In this document: positions 30,899 through 40,111 of the stretch, in pieces
Position numbering within the stretch: position 1 is the first letter of the stretch
How the letters are laid out: every line of letters begins with the position of its first letter
Assembly (NCBI GenBank): GCA_019239895.1
Contig: JAFAZH010000026.1
Span: forward strand, 1-64,000
Direction of reading: 5' to 3'
DNA: 64,000 bases
Source of the DNA: Abditibacteriaceae bacterium
GTDB lineage: Bacteria > Armatimonadota > Abditibacteriia > Abditibacteriales > Abditibacteriaceae
Notes under the pieces: model-generated
What the model saw: only the letters and a program-made list of their open reading frames with translations
The model's database searches: none
Told to the model about the DNA's origin: nothing
Translations under genes and position numbers: made by a program

Positions 30899-33800
30899 AT
30901 GAAGCAACCCACATCCGCGATGTCCAAGTCACCTGGCGCTGGGCGCTCATGTCTCTCTTTAAAACCGTTTGTCTTGATGTTGCTGACAGTGCTGGGCGCA
31001 TTGTCGCTGTGGAGTCCGACCGCGATGGCACAGGGCGGCAATGTCCCGGCAGATAACCCCACCTTTTATTATTCAAGTGGCATGACGTATACCTTAAAAC
31101 CCGCTACGCAGTGGGTTGGCGCTGAATTGCAGCCGGGGACCGCACCGGCCCAGGTAACGGCCCAACTCGCTGACCAGCCTGGCCTTGACCCTCAAGGCAC
31201 GGTTTTATCTTATAAGCGACGTAACACCCTTCTTCTGCCGCTTAATGCCCAAGCCGACGGCAATGCGCGACAGAATTTAGCAGATCAGCTTGCCCAGGCG
31301 ACGGGAGTGCTGCGTCCGGTGCGCGTTTTTCAGAATGGCGATAATAAATATCCTATTGTCGAAACGGATGAATTTCTGATTCAGTTTAAGCCGAATGTAG
31401 CCAAATCGCAGGCTACTGCATTGTTGGCCAAATATGGTGCGGTGCTAGATAGCCCGCTGGGGCCTTATGCTCCCAATGGGTATCTCGCTCATGTGATAGA
31501 CCCTGGCCACACTGCAATGGCCGTGGCTAACGCCCTTTATGGCAAGCCACAAGTGCTCTTTTCGCATCCTAACCTGATTTGGCCAATGTCGCCTCGCTTC
31601 GTGCCCAACGATCCACTTTATCCACAACAGTGGCATCTTAATAATACAGGACAGGGCGGCGGCACGCCTGGGGCCGACATTAAAGCCGAGAAAGCCTGGG
31701 ATATTACGCGTGGTGATCCTAACCTTATAATTGCCGATATTGACACTGGTATTGATGTAGACCACGAGGATTTGCAGGCTAATATGCTGCCTGGCTTTGA
31801 CGCTATTGAGCGTGATGGTGATCCTCGCCCAAAAGATGTCTTTGAGACTGAAGATCATGGTACAGTTACGGCTGGTTTACTCGGTGCTGTTGGGAACAAT
31901 GGCATTGGCGTAACGGGTGTGGCTCCCAACTGCAAAATTTTACCCATCCGCCTCATTGTATTTGGGCAGACCGAGCAAGACACGGCTGACGCCTTCCGCT
32001 TTGCCGCGGATAGTGGCGCGGCTGTCATCAACAACAGTTGGGGACCATCTAATCTTCTTAATGGTTTCGTTCCGATACCTGATGCTATCAAAAGGGCTAT
32101 TGATTATGCCGTAACTAAAGGCCGTGGCGGTCTGGGTTGCGTGGTTGTCTTTGCGGCAGCGGAAGACGCGCTTTTTCCCGGCGGCGGCAACGCTGACCTA
32201 GATGGTTATGCTTCTTATGATAAAGTCATTTCCGTCGTGGCTTCCAGCAATCTCGATACCCACGCGGCTTTCTCAGATTCCGGGCAGTCTACAGATATTG
32301 CCGCTCCCGGTGGGGGTGGCACCCTGGGCATTGTCTCCACCGACCGCATGGGTGCTGATGGTTATGATGGCTCGAATTACACGGTTGGCACTGAATTCGA
32401 GGGCACGTCAGCTTCGGCTCCCATTGTGTCAGGGGTAGCTGCCCTTATTCTTTCGGTTAATCCCAACCTTAGCTACACTCAAGTTCGTGACATCTTAGAA
32501 AATACTGCTGATAAAATTGACCCCAGCAATGCCTCTTATGATGCTAATGGCCATAGCGCCAGCCTGGGGTATGGCCGCGTTAATGCTTATAGAGCCGTCA
32601 GTGCGGCTAGCGTAAAATTGCCCGTTTTAACCCTTATTAAGCCGGAGAACAACGATATTGTGGGTGGCAACGTGTTACTGCGCGCCACTACGGATAATGA
32701 TGCCGCCGTACGTCGTGTTGATTTTGCACGCCGTAATGAAGGTGGCGACGCCAGCTTCTCACACACTCCATCAAAGCCTATTCCCGATCGGGGTACCATC
32801 GTTGACTCGCAACCGTTAAGTGCTTCCGGCGTGGTTGAGCAGGCGACAGTGCAAGTTGATATTACCCATACTTTCCCCTTTGATTTAGTTGTCAGTCTGG
32901 TGGCGCCCGATGGCACACAGACGACACTTTTTAACCACAATCCCACTTTCATTGTCATTACCCCAACTGGTATTGGTATCTCAATTAATCAGAGCGTCCC
33001 ATTGCAAGGCAAAACCATCGCTGGCACCTGGAGCTTAGATGTTTCTGATACTGTGTTAGATGGCGAACAGGGCACTTTAGATGACTGGGCCTTAACCTTT
33101 GTGTCGCCGTGGGTAACTATAGGTAGTGCCACCCAGCCCGTCAACGGCGAATGGACCGCCATCTGGAACACTGGCATTAACACCAGCACTCCCCCTGGAG
33201 TCTATGCAGTGCGTGCCACGGCCATTACCTCCACGGCTAATGTTGAAGATATTCATCATAATGTCACCGTGACGCCATTAGGTGTCACCTTGTTTGCCCC
33301 GGCGGATAACGAGACGGTCAGCGGCAAGTATCTCATGCGCGCTCGCACCACCAATGATGCGACTGTCCAGCGCGTAGATTTCTCACGCCGCAAGCCCCCA
33401 TTCTCCTTCTCGCAGCCAGTGAATCAGCAATTGGTTGATGGCACCACGACCTCTTCTTCCTTCGTGGTCACCGGGCATCCGGGTCACGTCGGGGAGGCTT
33501 CGGTCACTGTCAATATCCATCACAGCTATGTTGGTGACTTAAGACTCACTCTGGTAGCCCCAGATGGTTCGCGCTTTGTGCTTCAGGATCAGGTGGGTGG
33601 CAATCAGCAGAACTTGAACACTACCTACTTCAATGTGCCAGTCGTTGGCAAGTCGCTTAATGGCACTTGGTCGCTGGAAGTGACGGACGGCCAGGCCATA
33701 GACTTTGGCACCTTCATTTCATGGGGCATGACCCTCGCGCCAGAGTGGGTCGTTATTGCACGTGACTCCGATGGGGCCAGTAATGGTGAATGGGATGCTC

Positions 33801-35230
33801 TCTGGAACTCCGATAATACGGAGCCTGGCGTCTATGATGTGCGTGCCGTAGCTGTATCCTCTAATGGCAACGCCTTCGATATTAATAACAATGTCACGGT
33901 TGCTTCCCGCATCTATAATATCTCTGGGCAGGTGACCGATGCCTCCGGCGCGGGTCTGGCTAACGTGATCGTAACCTTAGTGGGTAATACGAGTGGCGGC
34001 GCAACTAATCCGGTCTCGGTATTAACTAATACTCAAGGTCAATACACCTTCACGAATGTGACACCAGGTGTCTATACTGTCACTCCATCGGCCAAGGGAC
34101 AGGGCTTCACCCCCAGTAACCGCACGGTTACGGTCGGCAATGCCAGCACCACGGGCGTTAACTTCCAGTTAGGGGTGCCGGATCGCACACCACCTCTACT
34201 GACAATCACCAATCCAGGCCAATCACCCAATAATATCTATGCCGCGTTGAATCAGATTACGGGGACCGTCAGTGATGCGGGTGGCTCTGGCTTAGATAAA
34301 GTAACGGCCCTGGTGTACCGCTATGCCAATGGCACGACGCCCCTAGGTTACATGACGAGTAGCGGTTTCAGCCCGACCTATAATCCCGCTACCAACGAGC
34401 GACCAGTCAGTGTGGATGCTGCTGGCAACTTGGTGCTACCTTTGACCAAATTAGCGGCTGGCAAATATTATGTGCGCGTGACTGCTACAGACCGCGCGGG
34501 GAACGTGACGCGCACCGCCCTGCTGCCCTTCGTGATTGATACCACGGCCCCCACAGTGACTGTCAAAAGTCCGGCCCTGGCTCCCAACAACAAATATGCT
34601 GTTGGCACGCTTGCCCAGGCTAGCGGCACCGCCACTGATGACGCTGGTGGTTCTGGCATTGCCAAGGTCACCGGGTTGCTCTATCGTTATGTATCCGGCA
34701 CAACTCCGGCGGGTTACTGGAATGGCACCGATTGGAGCAGCACATACGATGCAGCCACCAATGAGTTGCCAGTGCAGGGCACGACTAACTGGGCGTTTAC
34801 CTTCCCGACCCTCTCCGTTGGCACCTACTGGTTCCGCGCCACGGCCACGGACAAGGCAGGCAACATGGGCCGCTCCAAGGTGGTAGCGTTCGTTATCAAG
34901 AATGCCGCCAGTGATGTCGCCCCGGTTGTGCCTTCCAAGGTGGCTCTATCCTCAGTTAAGGCAACCGCTAGCACGGCTGCTATTCAGTTGCTCTTCACCG
35001 GGGGCTTAGCTACTACTGCCGCTGCTGATCCGTCTCACTACACAGTTGAGGTGAATGGGGCACGCGTTGTGGTGCAAAGCGTATCCTACGGGAAGAACAG
35101 CTTAGTCACCCTGGCTCTGCCAGCAGGCAGCCTGCCAGCAGGAGCTACGGTAAAGGTCAGTTGGCACGGCCTAACCGATAGCTCTGGTGGGGCCATAACT
35201 GCGGGTTCGGCTAACGCAACAGCCCGTTAG
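30899..35230 (+). CDS. Large secreted multidomain subtilase (S8 protease)
   Basis: A 1443-aa exported protease. Signal peptide: hydrophobic residues ~23-43, cleavage near AMA-Q. A propeptide-like region precedes the S8 domain, whose triad is Asp282 (IADIDTGID), His320 (EDHGTVTAG) and Ser504 (GTSASAPIVSG). Oxyanion Asn is in NNSWG. Two P-domain-like beta-sandwiches follow at about 628-740 and 841-949 (VTVNIHHSYVGDLRLTLVAP). A carboxypeptidase-regulatory domain is at 1003-1095, two tandem Ig-like repeats at 1095-1335 (YRYANGTTP and YRYVSGTTP), and a C-terminal Ig-like module shared with the protein at 20770-22617. All key residues are present, so it is probably an active surface or released peptidase. 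Confidence 0.93.
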   Translation: MKQPTSAMSKSPGAGRSCLSLKPFVLMLLTVLGALSLWSPTAMAQGGNVPADNPTFYYSSGMTYTLKPATQWVGAELQPGTAPAQVTAQLADQPGLDPQGTVLSYKRRNTLLLPLNAQADGNARQNLADQLAQATGVLRPVRVFQNGDNKYPIVETDEFLIQFKPNVAKSQATALLAKYGAVLDSPLGPYAPNGYLAHVIDPGHTAMAVANALYGKPQVLFSHPNLIWPMSPRFVPNDPLYPQQWHLNNTGQGGGTPGADIKAEKAWDITRGDPNLIIADIDTGIDVDHEDLQANMLPGFDAIERDGDPRPKDVFETEDHGTVTAGLLGAVGNNGIGVTGVAPNCKILPIRLIVFGQTEQDTADAFRFAADSGAAVINNSWGPSNLLNGFVPIPDAIKRAIDYAVTKGRGGLGCVVVFAAAEDALFPGGGNADLDGYASYDKVISVVASSNLDTHAAFSDSGQSTDIAAPGGGGTLGIVSTDRMGADGYDGSNYTVGTEFEGTSASAPIVSGVAALILSVNPNLSYTQVRDILENTADKIDPSNASYDANGHSASLGYGRVNAYRAVSAASVKLPVLTLIKPENNDIVGGNVLLRATTDNDAAVRRVDFARRNEGGDASFSHTPSKPIPDRGTIVDSQPLSASGVVEQATVQVDITHTFPFDLVVSLVAPDGTQTTLFNHNPTFIVITPTGIGISINQSVPLQGKTIAGTWSLDVSDTVLDGEQGTLDDWALTFVSPWVTIGSATQPVNGEWTAIWNTGINTSTPPGVYAVRATAITSTANVEDIHHNVTVTPLGVTLFAPADNETVSGKYLMRARTTNDATVQRVDFSRRKPPFSFSQPVNQQLVDGTTTSSSFVVTGHPGHVGEASVTVNIHHSYVGDLRLTLVAPDGSRFVLQDQVGGNQQNLNTTYFNVPVVGKSLNGTWSLEVTDGQAIDFGTFISWGMTLAPEWVVIARDSDGASNGEWDALWNSDNTEPGVYDVRAVAVSSNGNAFDINNNVTVASRIYNISGQVTDASGAGLANVIVTLVGNTSGGATNPVSVLTNTQGQYTFTNVTPGVYTVTPSAKGQGFTPSNRTVTVGNASTTGVNFQLGVPDRTPPLLTITNPGQSPNNIYAALNQITGTVSDAGGSGLDKVTALVYRYANGTTPLGYMTSSGFSPTYNPATNERPVSVDAAGNLVLPLTKLAAGKYYVRVTATDRAGNVTRTALLPFVIDTTAPTVTVKSPALAPNNKYAVGTLAQASGTATDDAGGSGIAKVTGLLYRYVSGTTPAGYWNGTDWSSTYDAATNELPVQGTTNWAFTFPTLSVGTYWFRATATDKAGNMGRSKVVAFVIKNAASDVAPVVPSKVALSSVKATASTAAIQLLFTGGLATTAAADPSHYTVEVNGARVVVQSVSYGKNSLVTLALPAGSLPAGATVKVSWHGLTDSSGGAITAGSANATAR

Positions 35231-35270
35231 AATCTGGCTATTCAAGTCAACTTCAAATTAAGTTAGCTTC

Positions 35271-35318
35271 AAAACCAAGAGCGTCTGCATAAATGTGCAG
35301 ACGCTCTTGGTTTTAATG
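35271..35318 (+). terminator. Terminator of the subtilase gene
   Basis: A near-perfect hairpin (35271-35314), AAAACCAAGAGCGTCTGC mirrored by GCAGACGCTCTTGGTTTT, 41 nt after the stop. It is symmetric in A and T tails, so it can work in both directions. Confidence 0.88.
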
Positions 35319-35414
35319 CCAACAAAGTGCCAGCAAGAAAGCCACTAAGAACCCATTACCCCAATCTTTAAAAGTATGCATTCGTAAGGTTGCAGAATTT
35401 TTAGTTCACCCGGT

Positions 35415-35455
35415 AAAAGTGGCTGTGCGTAGATTCGCACAGCCACTTTTGTCGT
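35415..35455 (+). terminator. Second strong terminator, possible end of a small RNA
   Basis: AAAAGTGGCTGTGCG mirrored by CGCACAGCCACTTTT (35415-35450), about 100 nt after the first terminator, with no gene in between. Confidence 0.75.
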
Positions 35456-35536
35456 AGAACGCTTGCGCTTCTAAGCGTAAGTAATTTGATTTTATCGGGC
35501 CTTACTAAATGTGGGAAATAATTCCGTAGGTCCCCC

Positions 35537-35588
35537 TTGACAGGCAGCAGTGGGATATTCTACAATGTGTAGTAGTAATACTCTACTA
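35537..35588 (+). promoter_or_regulatory. padR promoter with overlapping operator
   Basis: TTGACA (35537-35542), 18-nt spacer, TACAAT (35561-35566). Just downstream, around the expected transcription start, is an inverted repeat TAGTAG (35570-35575)-N7-CTACTA (35583-35588), with a palindromic core AGTAATACT. PadR proteins bind dyads of this kind and usually repress their own genes, so autoregulation is likely. Confidence 0.75.
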
Positions 35589-35630
35589 TGTAAGGTATTG
35601 CTAAGTTTATAAAATCTGAGGTGATAGCGT

Positions 35631-35993
35631 GTGCAGAACACAGTAAAGAAAGACAAACAGATGTACGTGGGCGAGTTTGAAGAGCTTGTCCTATTGGCCA
35701 TTATGCGGTTACGCGAAGAGGCGTATGGCTATCAGATTCTCAAGACGATTGAAGACATTGCAGGTCGTAGCACTTCCATTGGTGCTATTTACACCACATT
35801 GGAGCGTCTGGAGGAAAAGGGCTATATAACCTCCCGGCAGGAACCGGGTACACCAGAGCGTGGAGGACGCCCGAAGCGTTACTTTAAATTGGAAGGACTT
35901 GGTCAGGAAGTTCTGTTGGAAGCAGAGAAAACACGGCGTGCGTTAGTCAAGAGTATTCCCGGTGCGCTTCGACATCAACCCGCTGCCTTGTAG
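35631..35993 (+). CDS. PadR-family transcriptional regulator
   Basis: The 120-aa protein is a PadR winged-helix regulator. It contains LVLLAIMRLREEAYGYQILKTIE, the recognition region STSIGAIYTTLERLEEKGYI, and the wing GTPERGGRPKRYFKLEGLGQ. The GTG start at 35631 is supported by GAGGTGAT seven bases upstream; the internal ATG 35661 lacks one. It overlaps in space with the next unit: the following gene begins 37 nt later and encodes a membrane protein with a PadR-linked domain. The gene has its own promoter and operator at 35537-35588. Confidence 0.93.
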   Translation: MQNTVKKDKQMYVGEFEELVLLAIMRLREEAYGYQILKTIEDIAGRSTSIGAIYTTLERLEEKGYITSRQEPGTPERGGRPKRYFKLEGLGQEVLLEAEKTRRALVKSIPGALRHQPAAL

Positions 35994-36030
35994 TTGTAGG
36001 AATCAAGAACCACATAATAAGGAGATTGAT

Positions 36031-36654
36031 ATGCGTAGGTTATCGAAAGAAAGCCCCTCTGGAAAGCTAAGGGCTGTCAAGAAAGCTCCTGAGGGTATTA
36101 GGTGCCTTGAAGATTCTGTAGATACAGAAAACAGGCCAAGAATTACCAAACAGGATTATCTCAGAAAAGGAATGTTCTTTCTTGCTACGGCTGTCTCAGT
36201 AGGAGTGGGATTAGTGATGTTCCCATTGTTACCAGCAACATCACGATTAATGTTCGTTGCGGCTTTGGATATCTTGGCGATTTGGATTATTTGCAGCCGA
36301 ACTGTTGTGGGAACATATGTGGAAATGTACGAACGCATGAAATCTAAGGTGATGCACGATTCTGCTTCTGGTAAACATTCCTCGCCCCCGCAACCTTCCA
36401 AGAGCTTAGATTTTCTGCTTTACCTCTTCTTGAAGAAAGAAGATAGACTCACCGCTATCGGTGATTTGCATGAGCAGTTCTATGAGGTTCTAGTAACGTT
36501 CGGCCTCTGGCAAGCACGGGTATGTTATGCCAAAAACGTACTATCTTCTCTGTGGCCTCTAATAGCGAGAAAATTACAAAGACCGTTTGCCAAGCTTCTA
36601 CTGCGCCTTGGGTTGGGTGTCTTAGAAGAATGGATACGACGGATGGGGCGATAG
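36031..36654 (+). CDS. Membrane protein with permease-prefix-like domain, PadR partner
   Basis: A 207-aa protein starting at ATG 36031 (AAGGAGATTGAT upstream). After a charged N-terminus come two transmembrane helices (about residues 49-90: MFFLATAVSVGVGLVMFPLL and LMFVAALDILAIWIICSR). The C-terminal part KKEDRLTAIGDLHEQFYEVL followed by FGLWQARVCYAKNVLSSLWP resembles the 'permease prefix domain 2' found at the N-terminus of PadR-linked macrolide-type ABC permeases. Here it ends without a permease body. It may be a free-standing form or a truncated relic. The PadR gene just upstream likely controls it. Confidence 0.75.
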   Translation: MRRLSKESPSGKLRAVKKAPEGIRCLEDSVDTENRPRITKQDYLRKGMFFLATAVSVGVGLVMFPLLPATSRLMFVAALDILAIWIICSRTVVGTYVEMYERMKSKVMHDSASGKHSSPPQPSKSLDFLLYLFLKKEDRLTAIGDLHEQFYEVLVTFGLWQARVCYAKNVLSSLWPLIARKLQRPFAKLLLRLGLGVLEEWIRRMGR

Positions 36655-36740
36655 CGTTTCAAGTAGCGATGGCGCGAGCAAATCAGGATAGTAGTAAGTA
36701 GTCTAAGCGGGCCACTTCTGGTATAATTAGAGTTAATACA

Positions 36741-36770
36741 CGCCTCCATTAATTGGAGGCGTTTTCTATT
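36741..36770 (+). terminator. Rho-independent terminator of the PadR unit
   Basis: CGCCTCC (36741-36747) pairs with GGAGGCG (36755-36761), followed by TTTTCTATTTT. A TATAAT at 36722-36727 lies only 14 nt upstream but has no good -35. The rest of 36655-36974 shows nothing further. Confidence 0.8.
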
Positions 36771-36974
36771 TTACCCTGTAAAAGTGACCCCAGGGTCACA
36801 GATCCCCACCCGGAGTTTCCCGTGTCATTTCAGACTCGTGCCTTCCCTGGCGTGGCCTCCCCAGCGCCAAACAGCCCGCCAAGGCACCTTACTTTTAACC
36901 GTAAAGTAGTCAGCCTGGTGGGATGTGACTTCAGCATTGACAGAATCGGTGAGTCGTTCTAAAATGGCGCTGGT

Positions 36975-37589
36975 ATGAATGAACACGAAGTCGAAAAACT
37001 GTTGGTAGATACGGGTGCTCTTTTAGAAGGGCATTTTTTGCTGACCAGTGGCCGTCATTCGGCACGCTATATTGAAAAGTTTCGTCTCCTGGAGCAGCCG
37101 CGTATTACTTCACAGCTTTGTGCGGAACTGGCGCGGCGTTTTGTAGATCGCAACATCCAGTGCGTAGTTGGCCCTATAACTGGCGGTATCATCCTCGCGT
37201 TTGAGGTGGGTAGGCAGTTAGGTTGTCGCGCTGTCTATGCAGAGCGGGCCGAAGGTGGCCAGGGTTTTAGCTTGCGGCGGGGCTTTCGTCTGGCGCCAGG
37301 GGAACGAGTCTTGGTGGTCGAGGATATTGTGACCACTGGCGGCTCCGTGCGCCAAGTGCTGGATACGGTACGTGCTGCGGGTGGCGAAGTAGTCGGTGTG
37401 GGCTTGCTCGTGGATCGTAGCGGTGGTCAGGCGGACTTTGACGTGCCAGTCGTGGAAGCCCTGCTGAATCTTAATATTGAGAGCTATGCGCCCGATGCCG
37501 TGCCTGCTGAGTTGGAACAAAAATACGGCTCGGCGATCAAGCCTGGCAGTTCTGTTGCGGACAAATTGGCAGGGCCATCTGGAGCCTAA
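36975..37589 (+). CDS. pyrE: Orotate phosphoribosyltransferase
   Basis: A 204-aa enzyme of pyrimidine synthesis, joining orotate and PRPP to give OMP. It has the N-terminal hood FLLTSGRHSARYIEKFRLLE, a conserved GPITGGIILAFEVGRQLGC, and the PRPP-binding loop RVLVVEDIVTTGGSVRQVLD near residue 118. The length is normal. It is alone, away from other pyr genes, with a weak ribosome binding site. Nothing odd is visible. Confidence 0.95.
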   Translation: MNEHEVEKLLVDTGALLEGHFLLTSGRHSARYIEKFRLLEQPRITSQLCAELARRFVDRNIQCVVGPITGGIILAFEVGRQLGCRAVYAERAEGGQGFSLRRGFRLAPGERVLVVEDIVTTGGSVRQVLDTVRAAGGEVVGVGLLVDRSGGQADFDVPVVEALLNLNIESYAPDAVPAELEQKYGSAIKPGSSVADKLAGPSGA

Positions 37590-37656
37590 TATAGAGCCTG
37601 AATAAGGCACGACTTGGCAACCCAACTAGTTTTTGTGGTAAATTATCAGATTTTAG

Positions 37657-37685
37657 TTGTGCAAAATCACCAGCTATGGCATAAT
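37657..37685 (+). promoter_or_regulatory. Possible promoter of SLH protein gene
   Basis: TTGTGC (37657-37662), 17-nt spacer, CATAAT (37680-37685), leaving a leader of about 100 nt. Moderate match. Confidence 0.4.
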
Positions 37686-37791
37686 AGGCTGTGACTTGCC
37701 TCAGCAAACTTGCGGGCGCAGTCAGAGTGTTTAGGCAAAGCAATCTTTAGAGTCAATAGAAGCTGTAAACCATCCAGGACGAGGTTTTATT

Positions 37792-39720
37792 ATGAAAAAG
37801 AAAAGAGGGTTCAATCTACTTAAAGTCTTTTCAACCACTTTATTAATCACTGCGCCTTTGGTGCGGGTAGCTCCTGCCCACGCCGGGGCCAACAATGCTG
37901 GTATACCATCAGTGGTGCGCATTCCTCGCGGCGGGCGCATTACGCTGCCATTGGAGGATGTAACGCGGGTCGTGCCCGATGACGATGACATTGCGCGTGG
38001 CAGCTTCGTGAATGGCAAAGCCGTCCTGGAAGGTGTCACTAATGGCGACACTCAGGTCGAGGTTTATCAAAAGAACAATCAACGTCGTCTATTGACGGTG
38101 CGCGTGCAGGAAGCCAGTGATATTACTGGCGATACAGCGCAAACGCAAGCCGTTGGCACTCAGGAATCCACCACGACTGCCCCCATCCCCAACCTGCCTG
38201 CTGCTCCCGACGCTTCGGGTGGCCCCTCCTTCACGGGAGCCAGTGGGGGCACCTCCGCGACCAACCAAGTCCAGCCAACGAGTGCTTCAATCACTCCAGC
38301 TAACCCGCGCACCTCTTCGCTTTTTGTATCTTTAGGCGTCAATGCCGCCGAAGATAATCCGTCCCAGGCACTTTTCACCGTTACCTTTGGCAACAAGGGC
38401 AATGACTCAACCCAGAACGTTAAAGTGCATTACGCACTTGATGACATGGTGAGCTATGTCCCCAATTCCGCCACAGGGGACGCCCATTACGATGCCGCTG
38501 CCCGCGAGTTAGTGTGGAATGTGGGCGTTTTAGCCCCTAATAGCACCAACCAGAAAGTTTCTTTCCGGGTGCAGCCGATAGACAAGCCTGCCACCTTCTA
38601 TTCAGTCGCCACGATTGAAGATGCCACTGGCGTTTCGGTTTCCAGCAACACGATTAAATACTTCCCCAGCGTCGCTCCATTAATGACCGTGTTCGCGTTG
38701 CCCGACCGCTTCCTGGCCGGGCGCAATGCGCCCGTGTTAGTGGATGTTAAGGGCGTCGAATTCCAGACCGCCATTGATCGCCTGCAAAAGATGGGCGTCA
38801 TTAGCGGTGTGCAGCCTGGCATCTTTCAGCCAGCACGCTCTACCCAACGCGCTGAGTATGCCGTGATGACCTTGAATGGTCTCAATATCCGCGACTTGCG
38901 TGACCTGACAGCCATTAAGTTTGTCCTCGGTCGCCGCTCCACCGTTACCCTGAACATTCTGAACAGCCAGGGTAAGATAGTCGCTCCCTTAGTGAAGAAT
39001 ACTGTTTATGAACCGGGCGAAAGAACTGTGGTATGGGATGGTCGCAGTGGCACTGGCTACGCGCCTCCCGGACGTTACACCTATTCTTGCACGGCTAAAG
39101 ATGCTACGGGCGAGACGATGACGCTCAAGGGCTTTATTACCATTGTGCCGCAAACGCCTCTGGAGCCAGCGGGCAAGCCTTCGTTCGTTGATATTCATCC
39201 CTCTGACTGGTACGCCGGGTATCTGGCCTTAGCCGAGAAGCAGGCTTTGATCCAGGGCTATCCTGACAAAACCTTCCGACCCGAGCGCACTATCAGCCGC
39301 GTTGAGGCCACTGCTATTGTGGTGCGTGCCCTGGGTATGGAAGATGCCGCCCGGCAGTTGAAGAGCCAGGATGCCGGATTCCTGGATTATCACGATATTC
39401 CTGACTGGGCCGTGGGTTATGTCAATGCCGCCGCCACAATGGCTAAGACCGCTAATGGGAAGTTGATTGTAGGCTATCCCTCCAACTTCTTCCTGCCCAT
39501 GCGGGCTTTGCGCCGTGATGAAGCAGCCTTGATTGTACAACGTTTGATTGACAAAGCCACCGACCGCACGATTCGTATTACAGGCCAGTTAGCTCCTGGT
39601 GCCACCGTGAGTATTGATGGCGTGAATGTGCAACCCGCAGATGATGGGCGCTTCGAGATCGAAGTCAAGCAAAATTCCGCCCAACCAACGACCGTAGCCG
39701 TCACCAGCCAGCAACGCTAA
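37792..39720 (+). CDS. SLH-domain envelope protein with secretin/pilus N-domain
   Basis: A 642-aa exported protein (signal peptide to AHA-G at about residue 26). After it comes a domain like the pilus-formation N-terminal region PF13629 (RIPRGGRITLPLEDVTRVVP). A Ser/Pro/Thr linker leads to a DUF11-like module (about 175-270: FTVTFGNKGNDSTQNVKVHY). An FlgD-type Ig fold (RRSTVTLNILNSQGKIVAPL; PPGRYTYSCTAKDATGE) lies between SLH segments: YLALAEKQALIQGYPDKTFRP is a clear SLH with neighbours on each side. SLH domains bind secondary cell-wall or peptidoglycan-linked polymers, so the protein probably ties an outer layer or secretion structure to the wall. It lies between pyrE and the S55 protein gene. 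Confidence 0.85.
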   Translation: MKKKRGFNLLKVFSTTLLITAPLVRVAPAHAGANNAGIPSVVRIPRGGRITLPLEDVTRVVPDDDDIARGSFVNGKAVLEGVTNGDTQVEVYQKNNQRRLLTVRVQEASDITGDTAQTQAVGTQESTTTAPIPNLPAAPDASGGPSFTGASGGTSATNQVQPTSASITPANPRTSSLFVSLGVNAAEDNPSQALFTVTFGNKGNDSTQNVKVHYALDDMVSYVPNSATGDAHYDAAARELVWNVGVLAPNSTNQKVSFRVQPIDKPATFYSVATIEDATGVSVSSNTIKYFPSVAPLMTVFALPDRFLAGRNAPVLVDVKGVEFQTAIDRLQKMGVISGVQPGIFQPARSTQRAEYAVMTLNGLNIRDLRDLTAIKFVLGRRSTVTLNILNSQGKIVAPLVKNTVYEPGERTVVWDGRSGTGYAPPGRYTYSCTAKDATGETMTLKGFITIVPQTPLEPAGKPSFVDIHPSDWYAGYLALAEKQALIQGYPDKTFRPERTISRVEATAIVVRALGMEDAARQLKSQDAGFLDYHDIPDWAVGYVNAAATMAKTANGKLIVGYPSNFFLPMRALRRDEAALIVQRLIDKATDRTIRITGQLAPGATVSIDGVNVQPADDGRFEIEVKQNSAQPTTVAVTSQQR

Positions 39721-39777
39721 TTGGCATCCGGCGCTCCAATGCTGCGCCTGAGTTGCCGCTATCTGGTAAAATTAAAG

Positions 39778-39820
39778 GCAGGATGCTCTTTCTCGAAAGG
39801 GCATTCTGCTTTTTGTTTTA
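39778..39820 (+). terminator. Terminator of the SLH protein gene
   Basis: GCAGGATGCTCTTTC/ TCG /AAAGGGCATTCTGC hairpin followed by TTTTTGTTTTA, about 57 nt after the stop. The remaining 290 nt to the next gene contain no further recognised feature. Confidence 0.8.
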
Positions 39821-40111
39821 GCCTAACTCTAAAGCCTAAAATGGGACGCAAAACTCTGTTACGCTATGCTGCGCAGCGCAAACAGACGCAATTAAAGAGA
39901 ATAGCGGTTAAATAGCGCATGAAGTTAGCGTCGCCTTCGCGTTGCGTTCCATTGAGAATCAAGTTTCTTAGTTCTATCGCAGGTTAGGAACCAGCCTGTG
40001 CCGAATCTGTCATTCCATTAATTGATAGTCTTTCTGCTACCCACAGTCGGGATTACTTCCATTGCAAGATTCATTAGCTCTTAGCTTATATCCACCGGTA
40101 GGAGTCCGTTC

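Noticed and set aside
36753-36962. 69-residue frame before pyrE
   Set aside because: It starts inside a terminator hairpin, has no ribosome binding site, and its composition is not protein-like.
39721-39915. 64-residue frame after the SLH protein gene
   Set aside because: It runs through a rho-independent terminator and has no recognisable domain or ribosome binding site.
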